Assembly (NCBI GenBank): GCA_019359715.1
Contig: JAHHGS010000076.1
Coordinates: 1-64,000, forward strand
Length of the DNA: 64,000 nt
Reading direction: 5' to 3'
From: Aphanocapsa sp. GSE-SYN-MK-11-07L
Lineage (GTDB): Bacteria > Cyanobacteriota > Cyanobacteriia > Thermosynechococcales > Thermosynechococcaceae
The notes beneath the pieces were generated by a model. It worked only from the letters and a program-made list of their open reading frames with translations. It was not told the origin of the DNA and did no database searches. The position numbers and the translations under genes were made by a program. Positions 7,784 to 17,808 of the stretch are shown here, in pieces (position 1 is the first letter of the stretch; every line of letters starts with the position of its first letter).

Positions 7784-10054
7784 TCAAAATCTTTTCTGAG
7801 GGCGGCGCTGGAAGCGAGAGCGCAGTTTTATCCAAGGCTGCTGAAGTTGAACACTTTGCAGGGTGCGGAGTTGGGCTTGGAGCTGGGGCAGATTGGGTTG
7901 TTGTCCGCCGTAGCGCCAGTTGACGTAGGTTTGAGAAATTTCTGTCACCACCTCAGTCCAGGTTGCCGGGGTGGTTTTGCGAATGTAGCGGGCGTACTCT
8001 AGCGGCGTTTGAGCCGGGCGCTTGTGCAGGCCACGAGTGGCTAGCCAATCCAGCATTTGGCGGTAAATTCGCTCCATCGGTGCCAAGCGGTGCAGCCAGC
8101 GCTGATAGCGCCACGCCTGCCAACTGACCCAGCCCAGCCAAATTAGCCCAGCCAAACCGGCCGCTAATACTACCGCAGTTAGCACGCCGGCTAGCCCGCC
8201 AGAAAATAGCCCTAAAAATTTAGCGATCGCCGTTTCCAAGCTCGCAAACACCCCTGCCAGTGCCCCAGTCACGGGCGAGGGCAACCAGCCCGCCACCCAA
8301 TCCCAAAACTGCCTTAAAACGCTAAAGGTCTGGTCTATTTCGACCGAGGGGGGAATTAGCGGGTGACCGGGAATCGGGTCAAAGGCATACCAGCCATTGC
8401 CCGGAAAGAAAACCTCGGTCAGGGCATGGGCATCAGTATTTTTGACCTCGTACAGCCCGGTAAACGGATTAAATTCCCCCGTGCCCAGGCCAGTTGCCAG
8501 CCGAGCTGGAATCCCAATACTGCGCAGCATCACCGTTAGGGCAGAGGCAAAGTGATCGGCATAGCCGCCCTTAAATTCAAACAAAAAGCTTTCGACTAAA
8601 TCTGCGTCGGCAGCTAACGGGGGCAACTCCGGTTGCAGGGTGTACTGCTGCTTGAGGGCTTGCCCCAGGTACAGGGCTTTTTCGTAAGGGTTAGTCAGCG
8701 GCCGTCCGGCTTTCGCCAACAGTGCTTCTGTTTGCTGGCGAATCCGATCGCGAATTTGAGCCGGGAGCTGGAGGTAAAGGCTGCGAGTGATTTTGGAATA
8801 CTGAGTGCTAGCTTTACCCAACTGGCTGCGATCGCGGTAGGGCACATCTGAAATCACCGAGTAGGTCAGTCCATCGGTCAGCGGCACCGGCGATCGCAGT
8901 CCGCCTTCCGGGTCGAGGGCAACTTCTTGGGTCGGAAAGAACAGTTGCTTCGGTTCATCCAAGGCTGGAATCAAATTCGAGAATTCCGCCACAATCGTGT
9001 AGGTCTGAATCACTTCTTTAGAAGCGGCCACCTGAGTCAACGACGGCACATTGAATTGGTACGACCAGGAGGCGCGTTTGAGCACTTCGGTTTTTTGGTT
9101 ACGAGAGAGTCGCCAGCCCCGTCCGGTGTACTGGTCAAACGCCAACACGCGCCAGAAGCCGGCCGCCTGCGATCGCACCCGCATGATTAACTTTGGTTGC
9201 ATTGCCCCGCGCAGGTTTTGGTTAATTTCGCTGTTAAACCCGTAATAAAAATTGGGGTCAAAGACCGCATTCTCCGACTGCCCGTTTCCCTTCACCTGGC
9301 CGGCTCCAGACCGGACATAGCCGGGGTTAATCACATTTTGCCCATCAAACTCGCCCTTAAATTCCACCGGAGCGCTGACGGGTAGGTTTCGGAGTTGATA
9401 GCCGGGCAAGCGGGGCGTGATCGCAAAAATCAGCAGCCCCAGCCCAACCACGCCTAGCAGCACCAGTCCCAGTTGCTTTGCAGATAGACCTAAACTCTTG
9501 AAGCGGAGAGCAATCAGCCCCAAGCGAGAACGGTAATCCAGAACTAAAACCGGCAGGGCGATCGCCAAAAACGCCAGCAGAAACACACCAAAAATTGTCG
9601 TTTGGCTGAGGGTAGCCGCCACCCCCAGCAGAATGATCCCAATCACGCTGGAATAGCCCAAGTCTTTGCGGCGGGGCAGGTCGAAGCTGTGCAGCACCTG
9701 AAGCTGAATCAATAGCTCCGTCAGCATCACCCGCGAGTCGTCGGCTTGGGAGGCTAACCGCCCTAAAAACATCGCCAAGCCCAGCACCATGCCGATCGCA
9801 ATCCCAAACTTAACCGGAATATTGCGCCGACGACGGCTAAACCAGCTCCAACTCGCGCCGACAATGCTGAGGGGAATCGCCCACAGGCTGTTCCAAGTCC
9901 CAGCCGCCACATCGGTGGCAATAATCCCCACAGTTACCAATGCCTGGACAAAAACTCGCAGCCAAAGTGAATCTTCCGCCTGGCTGTGTTCGCTCAACTC
10001 CGCTGCCGCCACTGCCGGCCAACCCAGTCTTCGGCGCAGGTCAGAATTAAACAT
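7784..10054 (-). CDS. TgpA-like transglutaminase-domain membrane protein, catalytic Cys replaced
   Basis: This 756-residue protein has the TgpA layout: about six N-terminal membrane helices (residues ~30-220, DUF3488-like), a large extracytoplasmic part with a transglutaminase-like core (~residues 450-560), another membrane helix near 640, and a cytoplasmic C-terminal DUF4129-like tail. The core reads KGGYADHFASALTVMLRS, where the family has a catalytic Cys after the Tyr/Phe; here it is Ala (codon at 8558-8560). The His in NTDAHALTEV and Asp in AFDPIPG remain. It may be a pseudo-enzyme for envelope binding or a cyanobacterial subfamily with another mechanism. It is divergent from the FHA kinase. 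Confidence 0.82.
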   Translation of the reverse strand: MFNSDLRRRLGWPAVAAAELSEHSQAEDSLWLRVFVQALVTVGIIATDVAAGTWNSLWAIPLSIVGASWSWFSRRRRNIPVKFGIAIGMVLGLAMFLGRLASQADDSRVMLTELLIQLQVLHSFDLPRRKDLGYSSVIGIILLGVAATLSQTTIFGVFLLAFLAIALPVLVLDYRSRLGLIALRFKSLGLSAKQLGLVLLGVVGLGLLIFAITPRLPGYQLRNLPVSAPVEFKGEFDGQNVINPGYVRSGAGQVKGNGQSENAVFDPNFYYGFNSEINQNLRGAMQPKLIMRVRSQAAGFWRVLAFDQYTGRGWRLSRNQKTEVLKRASWSYQFNVPSLTQVAASKEVIQTYTIVAEFSNLIPALDEPKQLFFPTQEVALDPEGGLRSPVPLTDGLTYSVISDVPYRDRSQLGKASTQYSKITRSLYLQLPAQIRDRIRQQTEALLAKAGRPLTNPYEKALYLGQALKQQYTLQPELPPLAADADLVESFLFEFKGGYADHFASALTVMLRSIGIPARLATGLGTGEFNPFTGLYEVKNTDAHALTEVFFPGNGWYAFDPIPGHPLIPPSVEIDQTFSVLRQFWDWVAGWLPSPVTGALAGVFASLETAIAKFLGLFSGGLAGVLTAVVLAAGLAGLIWLGWVSWQAWRYQRWLHRLAPMERIYRQMLDWLATRGLHKRPAQTPLEYARYIRKTTPATWTEVVTEISQTYVNWRYGGQQPNLPQLQAQLRTLQSVQLQQPWIKLRSRFQRRPQKRF

Positions 10055-10101
10055 AAGCTAAAGTTAAGTAATCAGAAAACCTGGAGTGATTCTAGCTTTT
10101 T

Positions 10102-12234
10102 ATGTTTGGTGACATTGAGAGTGAACGCCAACAAGTTCGCCATCTGCTCGTTGTGGATGACACAGAGGGACGGCGGCCGGTGCTGTTAGAGGCGGCCACC
10201 TACTCGATCGGGCGCGATGCGACCAACTCGATTGTTTTGCACTCCAAGCTGGTGTCTCGTCAACATGCGATTCTGCTGCGGGTTACGGCGCCAGAGTCTT
10301 CTGCCTATCTATTTCGGATTATTGACGGCGACTTGCAGGGCAAACGGAGTACGAATGGTTTGATTATCAATGGGCAACGCCAATACTCCCACGACCTCAA
10401 GCACTCGGATGTAATTGTGTTTGGCGGCGACGTGAAAGCTCGCTACTATGCCGTTTCCAACCTGTCAGACGAAGAATTTTATCGCTTTTCCGATACGCCT
10501 GACCTGTCTGGCATTCTCTCCAAGCAGAGCAATCCGTTTCAAACTCTGGTGCCGCTGGGTGAGCAAGACTACGCCAACTTCAGCGAGGCGGCGCTCGTTC
10601 GCTTAGCCTCCTACCCAGAGCTGACCCCCAACCCGATTTTAGAAATTGACTTGGCTGGTACCGTCACCTATCTCAATCCAGCCGCGGTGATGGAGTTTCC
10701 AAATATCCAAAAAATTGGCACTGACCACCCAATACTGGCTGGCTTATTGGGGATGGTGAGTGGACTCAGGCAGGCCCAAGAGAAATTTTTTGCCAGAGAA
10801 GTCGAAATTGACGACAAAATTTTTGAGCAATCCGTTCACTACATCTTTGAAAGTGAGCTGATTCGCAGCTATGTCAGCGATATTACCGAGCGCAAGCGAG
10901 CCGAGGAGCAACTGCGCCATCAGGCCCAGCGGGAGGCGGTGATTAACCGGATCGTGCAGGCGATGCGCGGCACTTTAGTCGCGTCTGAAGTGCTGCAAAT
11001 TACGGCCGACCTGCTGCTGCAAGCGCTGGGGTTTGATCATTGCCTAATTGTCCAGCAGGACATCCCTGGCACGATCAGCGCCCACCAACCTCAAGCTCAA
11101 CTGCCAGCGCCCCTGAATGAAATTAACCACCAACTGCTTGCTTATTACAGGCAGCAGTTGGCTTATGGCAATCAGGTGTTTGCCGTCAATACCCACCCTG
11201 ATCTTGATCTGACCCTGCAATCGCTGATGCAGCAGTACCAAATGACCACCTTGGTGATCACGCCAATGCTGTATTTGGGCAATTATCTAGGCAGCATCAG
11301 TTTGTATCACTCTGCCCCAGACACAATCTCCGACGGTTCGCTATTTGCCGATCGCGACACCTGGTCGGGCGATGAGTTCAGTTTGGTCAAAACAATTGCC
11401 GATCAGTCAGCAATCGCCATTCACCAAGCTCAGCTCTACCAGCGAGTTCAGGAGTTAAATGCCGACCTAGAGCAGCAGGTGCAGGAGCGCACCGCCCAAT
11501 TGCAGCAGAAAATGCGGGAGTTAGAGCAGCTTAATGATCTAAAAGACGACTTTTTGAGCACGGTTTCCCATGAATTGCGAACGCCGATGGCCAATATGAA
11601 AATGGCGATTCACATGATGAAGCAGTTTCCCTTAGACGAGCGGCAAGAGCGCTACATCAAAATTCTGGGCAACGAATGCGCTCGAGAAACAGAGCTGATC
11701 AACGACCTTCTAGACTTGCAGCGCCTGGAAGCGGGCACCAACCCAATTCAACTGGAGCAAATTACGCCGGGGCTGTGGCTGCCGACGGTTCTCGACCCCT
11801 TCCACACTCGAATGCAGCAGCGCAAGCAAACCCTGACGATCGCCTCTCTGGAGGGATTGCCAGTCTTCGAGTCGAATCGCTACGCTCTAGAGCGGGTGCT
11901 GGTCGAGTTGCTGAATAACGCCTGTAAATACACCCCGGCCCAAGGAGAAGTCAGCTTAAGGGTAGAAACTGCCGATCGCCCAATCCCCCGGATTCAGTTT
12001 TTGGTCAGCAATCCCTCCGAAATTCCAGCCGCCGAACTGCCGCGCATCTTTGACAAGTTCTACCGCGTTCCCAATGCTGACCCCTGGAAACAGGGAGGAA
12101 CCGGTTTAGGCCTAGCTCTGGTCAAAAAAATGGTCGAGCAGCTTAAAGGAGAGATTTCTGTCAGCAGTCAGCATGGGCAAACCACCTTTGTCGTTGCTTT
12201 GCCCCTTGCCCTCAGTCCCAATCGCAAAATTTAA
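10102..12234 (+). CDS. FHA-PAS-GAF hybrid sensor histidine kinase
   Basis: This 710-residue protein has an N-terminal FHA domain (residues ~15-125, with YSIGRDATNSIVL and LVSRQHAILL), a PAS-like region (~160-260, ending ITERKRAEEQL), a GAF domain (~280-450) and a coiled-coil linker. The kinase core follows: HisKA with phospho-acceptor His in FLSTVSHELRTPMANMK, then HATPase_c with an N box around ELLNNACKYTP and GGTGLGLALVKKM. No membrane segments are seen, so it is probably a cytoplasmic sensor; the FHA domain suggests recruitment to phosphothreonine proteins. There is no adjacent response regulator. The ligand is unknown. Confidence 0.9.
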   Translation: MFGDIESERQQVRHLLVVDDTEGRRPVLLEAATYSIGRDATNSIVLHSKLVSRQHAILLRVTAPESSAYLFRIIDGDLQGKRSTNGLIINGQRQYSHDLKHSDVIVFGGDVKARYYAVSNLSDEEFYRFSDTPDLSGILSKQSNPFQTLVPLGEQDYANFSEAALVRLASYPELTPNPILEIDLAGTVTYLNPAAVMEFPNIQKIGTDHPILAGLLGMVSGLRQAQEKFFAREVEIDDKIFEQSVHYIFESELIRSYVSDITERKRAEEQLRHQAQREAVINRIVQAMRGTLVASEVLQITADLLLQALGFDHCLIVQQDIPGTISAHQPQAQLPAPLNEINHQLLAYYRQQLAYGNQVFAVNTHPDLDLTLQSLMQQYQMTTLVITPMLYLGNYLGSISLYHSAPDTISDGSLFADRDTWSGDEFSLVKTIADQSAIAIHQAQLYQRVQELNADLEQQVQERTAQLQQKMRELEQLNDLKDDFLSTVSHELRTPMANMKMAIHMMKQFPLDERQERYIKILGNECARETELINDLLDLQRLEAGTNPIQLEQITPGLWLPTVLDPFHTRMQQRKQTLTIASLEGLPVFESNRYALERVLVELLNNACKYTPAQGEVSLRVETADRPIPRIQFLVSNPSEIPAAELPRIFDKFYRVPNADPWKQGGTGLGLALVKKMVEQLKGEISVSSQHGQTTFVVALPLALSPNRKI

Positions 12235-12276
12235 TTAATGTTGCGCTGATCAACTGGAACCCCATTGAGCCTTGAT

Positions 12277-13437
12277 ATGGAAAAACCGACAAATCGCCCT
12301 CAAAACCCTAATTTCTCTTCTGGCCCCTGTGCCAAACGACCTGGTTGGAGCGTTGAGGCTTTAGCCAATGCGCTGGTTGGGCGCTCCCATCGCTCGCGCG
12401 CGGGCAGAGAGCGACTCAAAGAAGTAATTACGCGGACTCGGTCTATTTTGGGCATGCCTGAGTCCTACGTCTGCGGGATTGTGCCAGCCTCTGACACCGG
12501 AGCGGTCGAGATGGCAATGTGGTCGCTGCTGGGGGCGCGTGGGGTCGAGATGGCGGCTTGGGAAAGCTTTGGCTCCAATTGGGTCACAGATGCCCAAAAG
12601 CAACTGAAGCTGAGCGATTGTCGGATTACCAAGGCTGACTATGGGGTGTTGCCAGATTTAAGCCAAATCGACTGCGATCGCGATCTTGTCTTGACCTGGA
12701 ACGGCACCACCTCTGGAGTGAAAGTGCCGAACGGCGATTGGATTCCCGACCAGCGGCAAGGGTTAGTGATTGCCGACGCTACCTCTGCGGTGTTTGCGAT
12801 GGAGATCCCGTGGTCAAAATTAGATGTCGTCACCTGGTCTTGGCAAAAGGTGATGGGCGGTGAAGCGGCCCACGGGATGCTGGTCTTAAGTCCCCGCGCC
12901 GTCGAGCGACTGGAGAGCTATACGCCCGCTTGGCCGCTGCCGAAAATTTTCCGGCTGACCAAGGGCGGCCAGCTAGAACAGTCGATTTTTGCGGGAGACA
13001 CGATCAATACCCCCTCAATGCTGTGCGTCGAAGATGCTTTGGATGGGCTGAAATGGGCAGCAGGATTGGGGGGCTTGCCAGCTTTAATTGCCCGATCGCA
13101 AGCCAATTTGCAGGCGATCGCAACTTGGGTTGACACCACCCCCTGGGTTGATTTTTTGGCGGTTGACCCTGCCACCCGCTCAAACACCTCAATCTGCCTG
13201 AAAATTGTCGATGCCTGGTTCAACGCTCTGCCACCCGATCAGCAAGCCCAAGGGATCAAAAAAATGGTGGCGATCTTAGAAGGGGAGCAGGTGGCCTACG
13301 ATATTGCTCACTATCGCGATGCACCGCCCGGCATCAGGATTTGGGGCGGAGCAACGGTGGAAACCGCAGATATTGAAGCGCTTCTCCCTTGGTTAGACTG
13401 GGCTTTTGCCGAGATCAAAGGTTTGCTGAAAACTTAA
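12277..13437 (+). CDS. serC: Phosphoserine aminotransferase
   Basis: This 386-residue PLP enzyme of class V aminotransferases converts 3-phosphohydroxypyruvate and glutamate to phosphoserine. The N-terminus [14 protein letters not shown], the cofactor segment [17 protein letters not shown] with the Schiff-base Lys, and [12 protein letters not shown] fit the SerC type found in cyanobacteria and alphaproteobacteria. I start it at ATG 12277; a TTG at 12265 would add four residues. It lies 42 bp after the histidine kinase in the same direction, but functional coupling is not evident. Confidence 0.92.
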   Translation: MEKPTNRPQNPNFSSGPCAKRPGWSVEALANALVGRSHRSRAGRERLKEVITRTRSILGMPESYVCGIVPASDTGAVEMAMWSLLGARGVEMAAWESFGSNWVTDAQKQLKLSDCRITKADYGVLPDLSQIDCDRDLVLTWNGTTSGVKVPNGDWIPDQRQGLVIADATSAVFAMEIPWSKLDVVTWSWQKVMGGEAAHGMLVLSPRAVERLESYTPAWPLPKIFRLTKGGQLEQSIFAGDTINTPSMLCVEDALDGLKWAAGLGGLPALIARSQANLQAIATWVDTTPWVDFLAVDPATRSNTSICLKIVDAWFNALPPDQQAQGIKKMVAILEGEQVAYDIAHYRDAPPGIRIWGGATVETADIEALLPWLDWAFAEIKGLLKT

Positions 13438-13531
13438 ATTTTTCACGATCGGCAGCATAGACTTTGCTGATCCTGCTGATCAAGGGGAATCTAGCTGCGT
13501 AACTCATGCTACTACCAATTAGAGATCAGCG

Positions 13532-15100
13532 ATGATTAATAGCGATCCAACGGCTAAGGTTGCCTCTGTCTTAGCAAACGTGCCGGGCGACCCGTTAGCG
13601 AGTTTGGCTCAGGCTGATCGCCTCTGGCAGTCGATTCAGCAGGGCACCCGCCCAATATCCGAGGTGATTAATCACAGCGATCGCTGCCTTGATCAGATTG
13701 ATTGGGACGTGATCATTTGCGGCGGTACGCTGGGGGTGCTGATTGGGGCAGCCTTGGCGCAGCGGGGCTGGCGCGTGCTGCTGCTGGAGCGTGGGGTGCT
13801 GCGGGGGCGATCGCAGGAATGGAATATCTCCCGTTCAGAGCTAGACGTGTTTTTAGACTTGGGCTTGCTGACGGTCGCAGAATTAAATCAGGCGATCGCC
13901 ACCGAGTACAATCCGGCGCGAATTAGCTTTGGCGGCGGGGCTGACCTCTGGGTCAAAGATGTACTCAACATTGGGGTTGACCCGGTGTTCTTGTTAGAAA
14001 CGCTAAAGCAGAAGTTCTTGGCGGCAGGCGGGGTGCTGTCAGAGCAAACGCCGTTTAAGCAAGCGGTGGTTCACCCAAATGGAATTGCCGTCCAGGCTGG
14101 AGCGCAAACCTGGACGGGAAGATTGCTGCTAGACGCGATGGGTCACTTTTCGCCGATTGTGAGCCAAACTCGCCAAGGGCAGCGCCCGGACGGGATTTGC
14201 CTGGTTGTGGGCACCTGCGCGCAGGGCATGCCTGACAACTCTAGTGGAGATTTGCTAGTTTCTTTTACGCCCTTGCAGCGGCAATGCCAATACTTTTGGG
14301 AAGCCTTTCCAGCTAGGGAGGGGCGGACGACTTACCTGTTTACCTACGCTGACGCTGATCCGAGTCGCCCCAGCCTAACCACACTGTTCGCTGACTATCT
14401 AGACTTGCTGCCAGCCTATCAGAGTGTAGAACTATCACAATTGCAGATTCTCCGGGCCTTGTTTGGGGTGTTTCCCTGCTATCGCAACAGCCCCCTTCAG
14501 ACGCCCTGGAGTCGAATTTTACCAATTGGGGACAGCAGCAGCAGCCAATCTCCGCTCAGTTTTGGTGGCTTTGGGGCGATGGTGCGCCATCTGCACCGGC
14601 TAGATCAAGGAATTGATCAGGCGCTCCAGGCAGATACGCTCTCAGTCTCAGCTCTCAATCTGCTGCAACCCTATCAACCCAATCTTTCTGTGACTTGGCT
14701 GTTCCAGCGAGCGATGAGTGTGGGAGTTGAGCAAAAACTGCCGCCTGACCAAATCAATCAGCTCTTAGTGGCAGTGTTCGCCAGAATGGAGCAATTGGGC
14801 GACCCGGTGCTGCGTCCGTTTTTGCAGGATGTGGTGCAGTTTGCGCCGCTTAGTCAGACTTTGGCTTTAGTCGGGTTGCGCCATCCCATCCTCGTCAGCA
14901 AAATTGTCGCTCAAGTTGGTTTGCCGCCTTTAATTGACTGGCTCTATCACTACGTTAATCTGGGAATTTATGCTGGAGGCAACACTCTCGCTCCCCTGCT
15001 CAAGCCATGGGCAGAGCGATTACCACCCCAATCTCAGTATGCTTGGCAGCGCCGACTCGACGCTTGGCAGTATGGCTCTGGGGGCGATCGTCATTCCTAG
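13532..15100 (+). CDS. cruP: CruP-like FAD-dependent lycopene-cyclase paralogue
   Basis: This 522-residue flavoprotein has a dinucleotide-binding motif near residue 57 (WDVIICGGTLGVLIGAALAQ, with ERG at the end of the second strand). The conserved block RSQEWNISRSELDVF and later KDVLNIGVDPVFLLETLK match what I know of CruP, the plastid/cyanobacterial relative of lycopene cyclase CruA that has been linked to carotenoid-epoxide metabolism and not to cyclisation itself. GDSSSSQSPLSFGGFGAM is the C-terminal FAD-binding signature. The general FAD-monooxygenase fold is secure; the CruP name rests on remembered motifs. Confidence 0.75.
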   Translation: MINSDPTAKVASVLANVPGDPLASLAQADRLWQSIQQGTRPISEVINHSDRCLDQIDWDVIICGGTLGVLIGAALAQRGWRVLLLERGVLRGRSQEWNISRSELDVFLDLGLLTVAELNQAIATEYNPARISFGGGADLWVKDVLNIGVDPVFLLETLKQKFLAAGGVLSEQTPFKQAVVHPNGIAVQAGAQTWTGRLLLDAMGHFSPIVSQTRQGQRPDGICLVVGTCAQGMPDNSSGDLLVSFTPLQRQCQYFWEAFPAREGRTTYLFTYADADPSRPSLTTLFADYLDLLPAYQSVELSQLQILRALFGVFPCYRNSPLQTPWSRILPIGDSSSSQSPLSFGGFGAMVRHLHRLDQGIDQALQADTLSVSALNLLQPYQPNLSVTWLFQRAMSVGVEQKLPPDQINQLLVAVFARMEQLGDPVLRPFLQDVVQFAPLSQTLALVGLRHPILVSKIVAQVGLPPLIDWLYHYVNLGIYAGGNTLAPLLKPWAERLPPQSQYAWQRRLDAWQYGSGGDRHS

Positions 15101-15235
15101 TCAAACTAAACCAAGCTGATCTAGAGATCAAAACCACTCAGGAATTCAGGGTGGCTGTAGAACTATTGTCCCTAGCGTGAGAAACTAGAGCGATACGATG
15201 AATATCTTTCAGCCCTTGAGCTTACGTACGATCAG

Positions 15236-16483
15236 ATGATGAAGTGGGCTAGCGCCATATCCACCCAGTTTTCTTTAGAAGCAGCGGTGAACGAAGTCGT
15301 GCAACTGGCTCAGCGATCGCTAGCTGCACCGGCTGACTTGGGGCTGGTGTTTATTTCTTCGACTTTTGCGAGTGAGTATCCCCGCCTGTTGCCCCTGCTT
15401 CAGCAGCAGTTGGCGGTGCCAAATCTGATTGGCTGCGGTGGCGGTGGGATTATCGGGCTCGACTCCGCCGGTCGACCAGAAGAAGTGGAAGGAGAACCGG
15501 CTTTAACCTTGATGCTGGGTCATTTGCCAGGGGTAGACATTCAAACCTTTGACCTGGAAGCAGAAGACCTGCCTGACCTAGATAGCTCCCCAGATGACTG
15601 GATTGACCTGATTGGCGTTGCTCCGGCCGATCATCCCCAATTTATTCTGTTGGCAGATTCTTTTTCTTCTAAGATTAAGGATTTGCTGCAAGGACTAGAC
15701 TACGCCTATCCGGGGTCGGTCAAATTAGGTGGTCTAACCAGCGGCAGCAGCTTTAGCGGCTGTGGTCTGTTTTGCGACGGCCAACTCTACCGTGAGGGCA
15801 CAGTTGGGGTAGCCCTCAGCGGCAATATTACGGTTGAAACAATTGTCGCTCAAGGCTGTCGCCCGATTGGTCAGCCCTATCGGATTGCTGAGTCCGATAA
15901 AAACGTGCTGCTGAAGCTGGAGCAGCAGGTGGTCAGTAATCCTGCGGCTAGCTACAGCCAAAATCCTGAGCTGCAAACGCCCCTGGAAGCACTGCAAGAA
16001 CTAATTCAAGACCTGAGTGAAGATGACCGGCTGTTAGCCCAAGATTCCCTGTTTGTCGGGATTGTCCGGGATGAATTTAAACAGAGCGTCGAGCAAGGCG
16101 ATTTTCTGATTCGGAATCTGATTGGGGTTGACCCCAGAATTGGGGCGATCGCGATTGGCGATCGGGTGCGCCCAGGCCAACGAATTCAGTTTCATCTCCG
16201 AGATGCCGATACCTCCGCCGAAGACCTGGAAATGCTGCTGAAGCGCTACCGCAAATCTTTGCCTCCCCAGACAGCATCACCCACCGGGGCGCTCCTGTTT
16301 TCTTGCTTAGGGCGAGGCGTCGGTCTGTACGGTGAAGATAACTTTGACTCAGAGTTATTTAACCGCTATTTTCACCATGTGCCCCTCAGCGGCTTCTTTT
16401 GCCACGGTGAAATTGGCCCAGTGGGTTCAGAAACCTTTCTGCACGGCTACACTTCTGTGTTTGGCATTTTTCGCCCCAGTTAG
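15236..16483 (+). CDS. FIST N/C-domain sensor protein
   Basis: This 415-residue protein has the FIST_N domain (residues ~10-210: DLGLVFISSTFASEYPRLL, LIGCGGGGIIG, VKLGGLTSGSSF) followed by FIST_C (~220-400, ending LSGFFCHGEIGPVG, LHGYTSVFGIF). FIST domains are thought to bind small ligands such as amino acids and occur alone or fused to signalling domains; this is the stand-alone form. It starts at the first of two adjacent ATGs (15236, 15239). The family is about 380 to 420 residues. It stands between cruP and prk with no operon evidence. Confidence 0.85.
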   Translation: MMKWASAISTQFSLEAAVNEVVQLAQRSLAAPADLGLVFISSTFASEYPRLLPLLQQQLAVPNLIGCGGGGIIGLDSAGRPEEVEGEPALTLMLGHLPGVDIQTFDLEAEDLPDLDSSPDDWIDLIGVAPADHPQFILLADSFSSKIKDLLQGLDYAYPGSVKLGGLTSGSSFSGCGLFCDGQLYREGTVGVALSGNITVETIVAQGCRPIGQPYRIAESDKNVLLKLEQQVVSNPAASYSQNPELQTPLEALQELIQDLSEDDRLLAQDSLFVGIVRDEFKQSVEQGDFLIRNLIGVDPRIGAIAIGDRVRPGQRIQFHLRDADTSAEDLEMLLKRYRKSLPPQTASPTGALLFSCLGRGVGLYGEDNFDSELFNRYFHHVPLSGFFCHGEIGPVGSETFLHGYTSVFGIFRPS

Positions 16484-16717
16484 TCTAGCCCCACCCAGCC
16501 GATCTAGATCAACTAAATGGAGACGATCGCCATCTATGTCTGACCCGATGTCTGAGCAGCCGACTGAGCATGATTACGGATAGGATTATCCATAGGGGAC
16601 AATCCCCCTGTAATATCAATAGAGGGATCAGCTACCCCGCCATCAGACCCCTGAACTCAAAATTCACGTCTGAGATTGTTGCTGTAGACATAAGTGAAAC
16701 TAAAGGGAAGCTTGGAT

Positions 16718-17722
16718 ATGAGCAGTAAGCCAGACCGTGTGGTTGTAATCGGCGTCGCCGGAGATTCCGGGTGTGGTAAATCTACCTTTTTGCGCCGACT
16801 GGCAGACCTGTTCGGTGAAGAGTTCATGACGGTGATTTGTCTGGATGACTATCACTCGCTGGATCGCAAGCAGCGCAAAGAAACCGGCATTACCGCCCTT
16901 GATCCGAGAGCCAACAACTTTGACCTGATGTATGAACAGGTGAAGGCGCTCAAGCATGGGCGGGCGATCGACAAGCCAATTTACAATCACGAAACCGGGG
17001 AACTTGACCCGCCAGAACGGGTTGAACCGAATCATGTGTTGGTGATTGAGGGACTGCATCCCCTCCATGATGAGCGCGTGCGAGGTTTAATTGACTTCAG
17101 CGTTTACCTCGACATTAGCGATGAAGTCAAAATTGCCTGGAAGATTCAGCGCGATATGGCAGAGCGGGGTCACTCCTACGACGATGTCTTGGCCTCGATC
17201 AATGCTCGTCGCCCCGACTTTGATGCCTACATCGACCCCCAAAAACAACACGCAGACGTTGTGATTCAAATTTTGCCAACCCAGTTGGTCAAAGAAGAGA
17301 AAATTGGCAATATCCTGCGGGTGCGCCTCTTGCAACGAGACGGCATTGAAGGCTTCGAGCCGGTCTTTCTGTTTGACGAAGGCTCAACGATTAACTGGAT
17401 TCCCTGCGGGCGCAAGCTGACCTGCTCTTACCCTGGCATCAAGATGTTCTACGGGCCGGATGAATACTATGGGCACAGCGTTTCAGTCCTAGAGGTAGAC
17501 GGGCGGTTCGATCGCCTGGATGAAGTGATTTACATTGAAAGCCATCTCAGCAATACTTCGACCAAATACTCTGGTGAGATGACTCATCTGTTGCTCAAGC
17601 ACCGCGATTCTCCTGGTTCAGACAATGGGTCTGGGCTATTCCAAGTCCTGACTGGACTGAAAATGCGGGCCACCTACGAGCGCCTGACGGCCAAAGAAAC
17701 TCAGGCTAAGGCAGCGGTGTAA
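16718..17722 (+). CDS. prk: Phosphoribulokinase
   Basis: This 334-residue Calvin-cycle enzyme phosphorylates ribulose 5-phosphate to RuBP. It has the P-loop GVAGDSGCGKSTF, with the redox Cys19 inside the P-loop and its partner Cys41 in VICLDDYHS; this is the thioredoxin-regulated pair of photosynthetic PRKs. The C-terminal pair in WIPCGRKLTC is the second disulphide used in the CP12 complex. I start it at ATG 16718, which gives MSSKPDRVV; a GTG at 16694 is in frame but adds non-conserved residues. The 234-bp upstream gap is AT-rich and holds short dyads (GGATTATCC; GGGGACAATCCCC) but no clear promoter. A strong terminator follows. Confidence 0.96.
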   Translation: MSSKPDRVVVIGVAGDSGCGKSTFLRRLADLFGEEFMTVICLDDYHSLDRKQRKETGITALDPRANNFDLMYEQVKALKHGRAIDKPIYNHETGELDPPERVEPNHVLVIEGLHPLHDERVRGLIDFSVYLDISDEVKIAWKIQRDMAERGHSYDDVLASINARRPDFDAYIDPQKQHADVVIQILPTQLVKEEKIGNILRVRLLQRDGIEGFEPVFLFDEGSTINWIPCGRKLTCSYPGIKMFYGPDEYYGHSVSVLEVDGRFDRLDEVIYIESHLSNTSTKYSGEMTHLLLKHRDSPGSDNGSGLFQVLTGLKMRATYERLTAKETQAKAAV

Positions 17723-17736
17723 TTACCACAGTCTGC

Positions 17737-17776
17737 AACCAAAAAGCAGGGTCTGCCTAGACCCTGCTTTTTGGTT
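17737..17776. terminator. Bidirectional intrinsic terminator after prk
   Basis: An 18-bp perfect stem (17737-17754 with 17759-17776) encloses a GCCT loop. The arms carry A and T runs (AAAAAGCAGGG / CCCTGCTTTTT), so it can terminate both the rightward prk transcript and leftward transcription arriving from the opposite side. The methyltransferase stop is 33 bp further right. Confidence 0.92.
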
Positions 17777-17808
17777 GAAAATAATTTGAGCCAACAATCA
17801 TATCGAGA

